From the NCBI RefSeq assembly GCF_003259675.1, contig NZ_PZJG01000003.1:124001-188000 (forward strand): DNA of 64,000 nt, in the 5' to 3' direction. Below, piece by piece: positions 62,600 through 64,000 of this stretch; within the stretch, counting starts at the first letter, position 1; the number at the start of each line of letters is the position of its first letter. The notes beneath the pieces are model-generated. The model searched no databases. It had not been told where the DNA came from and saw only the letters and a program-made list of their open reading frames with translations. The translations under genes and the position numbers were made by a program. Origin of the DNA: Macrococcoides bohemicum (lineage in GTDB: Bacteria; Bacillota; Bacilli; Staphylococcales; Staphylococcaceae).

Positions 62600-64000
62600 A
62601 TGTACTATAGTAATGGAAATTATGAAGCATTTGCAAGACCTAAGAAGCCTGAAGGGGTAGATAACAAATCAGCTTATTTAGTCGGATCAGGTTTAGCATC
62701 GTTAGCTGCAGCTAGTTTTTTAATTAGAGATGGGCAGATGAAAGGTGAAAATATTCATATATTAGAGGAACTTGAGTTACCAGGAGGTAGCCTGGATGGT
62801 ATATTGAATCCTGAACGTGGCTATATTATGCGTGGTGGACGTGAAATGGAAAATCACTTTGAATGTTTATGGGATCTTTTCCGTTCAGTGCCTTCTCTTG
62901 AAGTAGAAGATGCTTCAGTACTTGATGAATTTTACTGGCTTAATAAAGAGGACCCAAATTATTCTAAATGTCGAGTAATTGAAGATCGAGGGCAACGTTT
63001 GTCAACTGATGGTAAGATGACTTTAACGCCAAAAGCCAATAAAGAGATAATTAAACTTTGTTTAATGAAAGAAAATCAATTATATGATGTGAAAATTTCA
63101 GATGTATTTAGCGAAGATTTTTTTAACTCTAACTTCTGGATTTACTGGAAAACGATGTTTGCTTTTGAACCTTGGCATTCTGCGATGGAAATGCGTCGTT
63201 ATTTGATGCGTTTTATCCATCATATCGGAGGTTTAGCAGATTTCTCAGCATTGAAATTTACTAAATTTAATCAATATGAGTCACTAGTTATGCCGTTAAT
63301 AGAACACCTTAAAGCGCATAACGTCACATTTGAATACGGTGTAACAGTAAATAATATTCACGTTGATTGTTCATCTGAATCTAAAGTAGCAAAAGCTATC
63401 GATATAATGCGTAAAGGCAAAGAAGAAACTATCCAGTTAACGGAGAATGATCTGGTGTTCGTTACGAATGGTAGTATCACTGAGAGTACGACATATGGTG
63501 ATAATGATACACCGGCTCCACCAACAAAACAACCAGGAGGAGCATGGCATTTATGGGAGAATCTAAGTGCACAATGTGAAGAATTTGGTGTACCATCTAA
63601 ATTCTATAAAGATTTACCGGATAAAAGTTGGTTTGTTTCAGCAACTGCAACAACGAATAACAAAGAAGTAATCGACTATATCCAAAAGATTTGTAAAAGA
63701 GATCCATTATCCGGTCGTACGGTTACGGGAGGTATTGTGACAGTGGACGATTCTAAATGGCAATTAAGCTTTACATTAAATCGTCAGCAACAGTTTAAAA
63801 GCCAACCGAAAGACCAGGTAAGTGTGTGGATTTACGCCCTTTATTCCGATGAACCAGGGGAACGCACAAATAAAACGATTGTTGAGTGTACTGGTAAAGA
63901 AATTTGTGAAGAATGGCTATATCATATGGGTGTACCGGAGGAAAGAATTTCTGATCTTGCTGCAGAATGTAATACAATCCCAAGTTATATGCCATATATT
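62600..64000 (+). CDS. ohyA: Oleate hydratase, N-terminal 467 residues (runs past the window end)
   Basis: The frame is open from the ATG at 62600 (SD GGACGGAGTG) to the last base, so the gene is cut at residue 467 of an expected ~590. The start [20 protein letters not shown] is typical, followed by the FAD-binding [20 protein letters not shown] and the ELPGGSLDG block. Later blocks [41 protein letters not shown] and [10 protein letters not shown] are characteristic of the myosin-cross-reactive antigen/oleate hydratase family. The enzyme adds water to cis double bonds of host unsaturated fatty acids, detoxifying them. A TetR regulator lies divergently. Confidence 0.96.
   Translation, partial: MYYSNGNYEAFARPKKPEGVDNKSAYLVGSGLASLAAASFLIRDGQMKGENIHILEELELPGGSLDGILNPERGYIMRGGREMENHFECLWDLFRSVPSLEVEDASVLDEFYWLNKEDPNYSKCRVIEDRGQRLSTDGKMTLTPKANKEIIKLCLMKENQLYDVKISDVFSEDFFNSNFWIYWKTMFAFEPWHSAMEMRRYLMRFIHHIGGLADFSALKFTKFNQYESLVMPLIEHLKAHNVTFEYGVTVNNIHVDCSSESKVAKAIDIMRKGKEETIQLTENDLVFVTNGSITESTTYGDNDTPAPPTKQPGGAWHLWENLSAQCEEFGVPSKFYKDLPDKSWFVSATATTNNKEVIDYIQKICKRDPLSGRTVTGGIVTVDDSKWQLSFTLNRQQQFKSQPKDQVSVWIYALYSDEPGERTNKTIVECTGKEICEEWLYHMGVPEERISDLAAECNTIPSYMPYI

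Noticed and set aside
1-64000. CRISPR arrays, tRNA/rRNA genes, prophage or transposase genes
   Set aside because: No regularly spaced repeats, cloverleaf sequences or recombinase/transposase motifs were seen on reading the window.

Overview
The window comes from a low-GC Gram-positive of the family Staphylococcaceae. The strongest clues are an MgrA protein with the staphylococcal [19 protein letters not shown] signature, a staphylococcal-type LtaS, a queCDE operon behind a preQ1 riboswitch, and a gene order (uppP, CydDC-like ABC pair, mgrA, fruRKA, mpfA, queCDE, pab, ltaS, ABC-F, recQ, egtUV, hisC) that I recall from Staphylococcus aureus. The secreted M6 (InhA-type) proteases and the overall base composition fit Macrococcus or Mammaliicoccus better than S. 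aureus. The genus is an inference. I saw no tRNA, rRNA, CRISPR array, transposase or phage gene.

Layout. 0-4 kb: end of a sugar-efflux transporter, a DUF456 protein, a PadR repressor with its membrane partner, an RsgA-like GTPase behind a leader-peptide attenuator, and a DinB-fold protein. 4-11 kb: Na+/H+ antiporter, the pflBA pair with a redox/CRP-type operator candidate, a GNAT, a CorA-type Mg channel and a cupin. 11.6-19 kb: a secreted/envelope accessory patch with a coiled-coil lipoprotein, a frameshifted lipoprotein and two tandem M6 metalloproteases separated by a long palindromic repeat. 19-23 kb: small acetyltransferases, DUF523, LOG and YaiI proteins and a MarR regulator. 22.9-28.6 kb: uppP, CydDC-like exporter, DegV/FakB protein, mgrA. 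28.8-34.4 kb: CobW-type GTPase, an aldo/keto reductase broken by a nonsense codon, and fruRKA. 34.5-41.7 kb: hydrolase, mpfA with a structured leader, rluF, AIM24, aldo/keto reductase, YwiC, a GlsB-type stress protein behind a SigB-like promoter, and a methyltransferase-like membrane protein. 41.8-46.4 kb: queCDE and pabA-pabBC. 46.4-58.5 kb: PxpC, LtaS, ZIP transporter, ABC-F, RecQ, EgtVU-like transporter, HisC, nucleotidase. 58.6-64 kb: lipid kinase and DoxX genes facing away from a symmetric promoter palindrome, two decayed genes around an MhqD-like esterase, a 31-aa hydrophobic ORF, and a TetR/oleate hydratase pair cut by the window end.

Most of the window is ordinary chromosome backbone. 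The best candidates for undescribed biology are regulatory RNAs. First, the 5' leader of the RsgA-like GTPase (3263-3444) has a canonical promoter, a 19-codon leader ORF, an intrinsic terminator, and a competing pairing between the leader codons and the terminator arm. That is the architecture of ribosome-stalling attenuation, here placed in front of a ribosome-assembly GTPase. Second, the mpfA leader (35432-35582) has two Shine-Dalgarno sequences, mutually exclusive stems, a possible ATT-initiated small ORF, and a hairpin that would bring a distant SD to the right spacing. Third, the doxX/lipid-kinase intergenic region holds a 40-bp palindrome that reads as a promoter on both strands.
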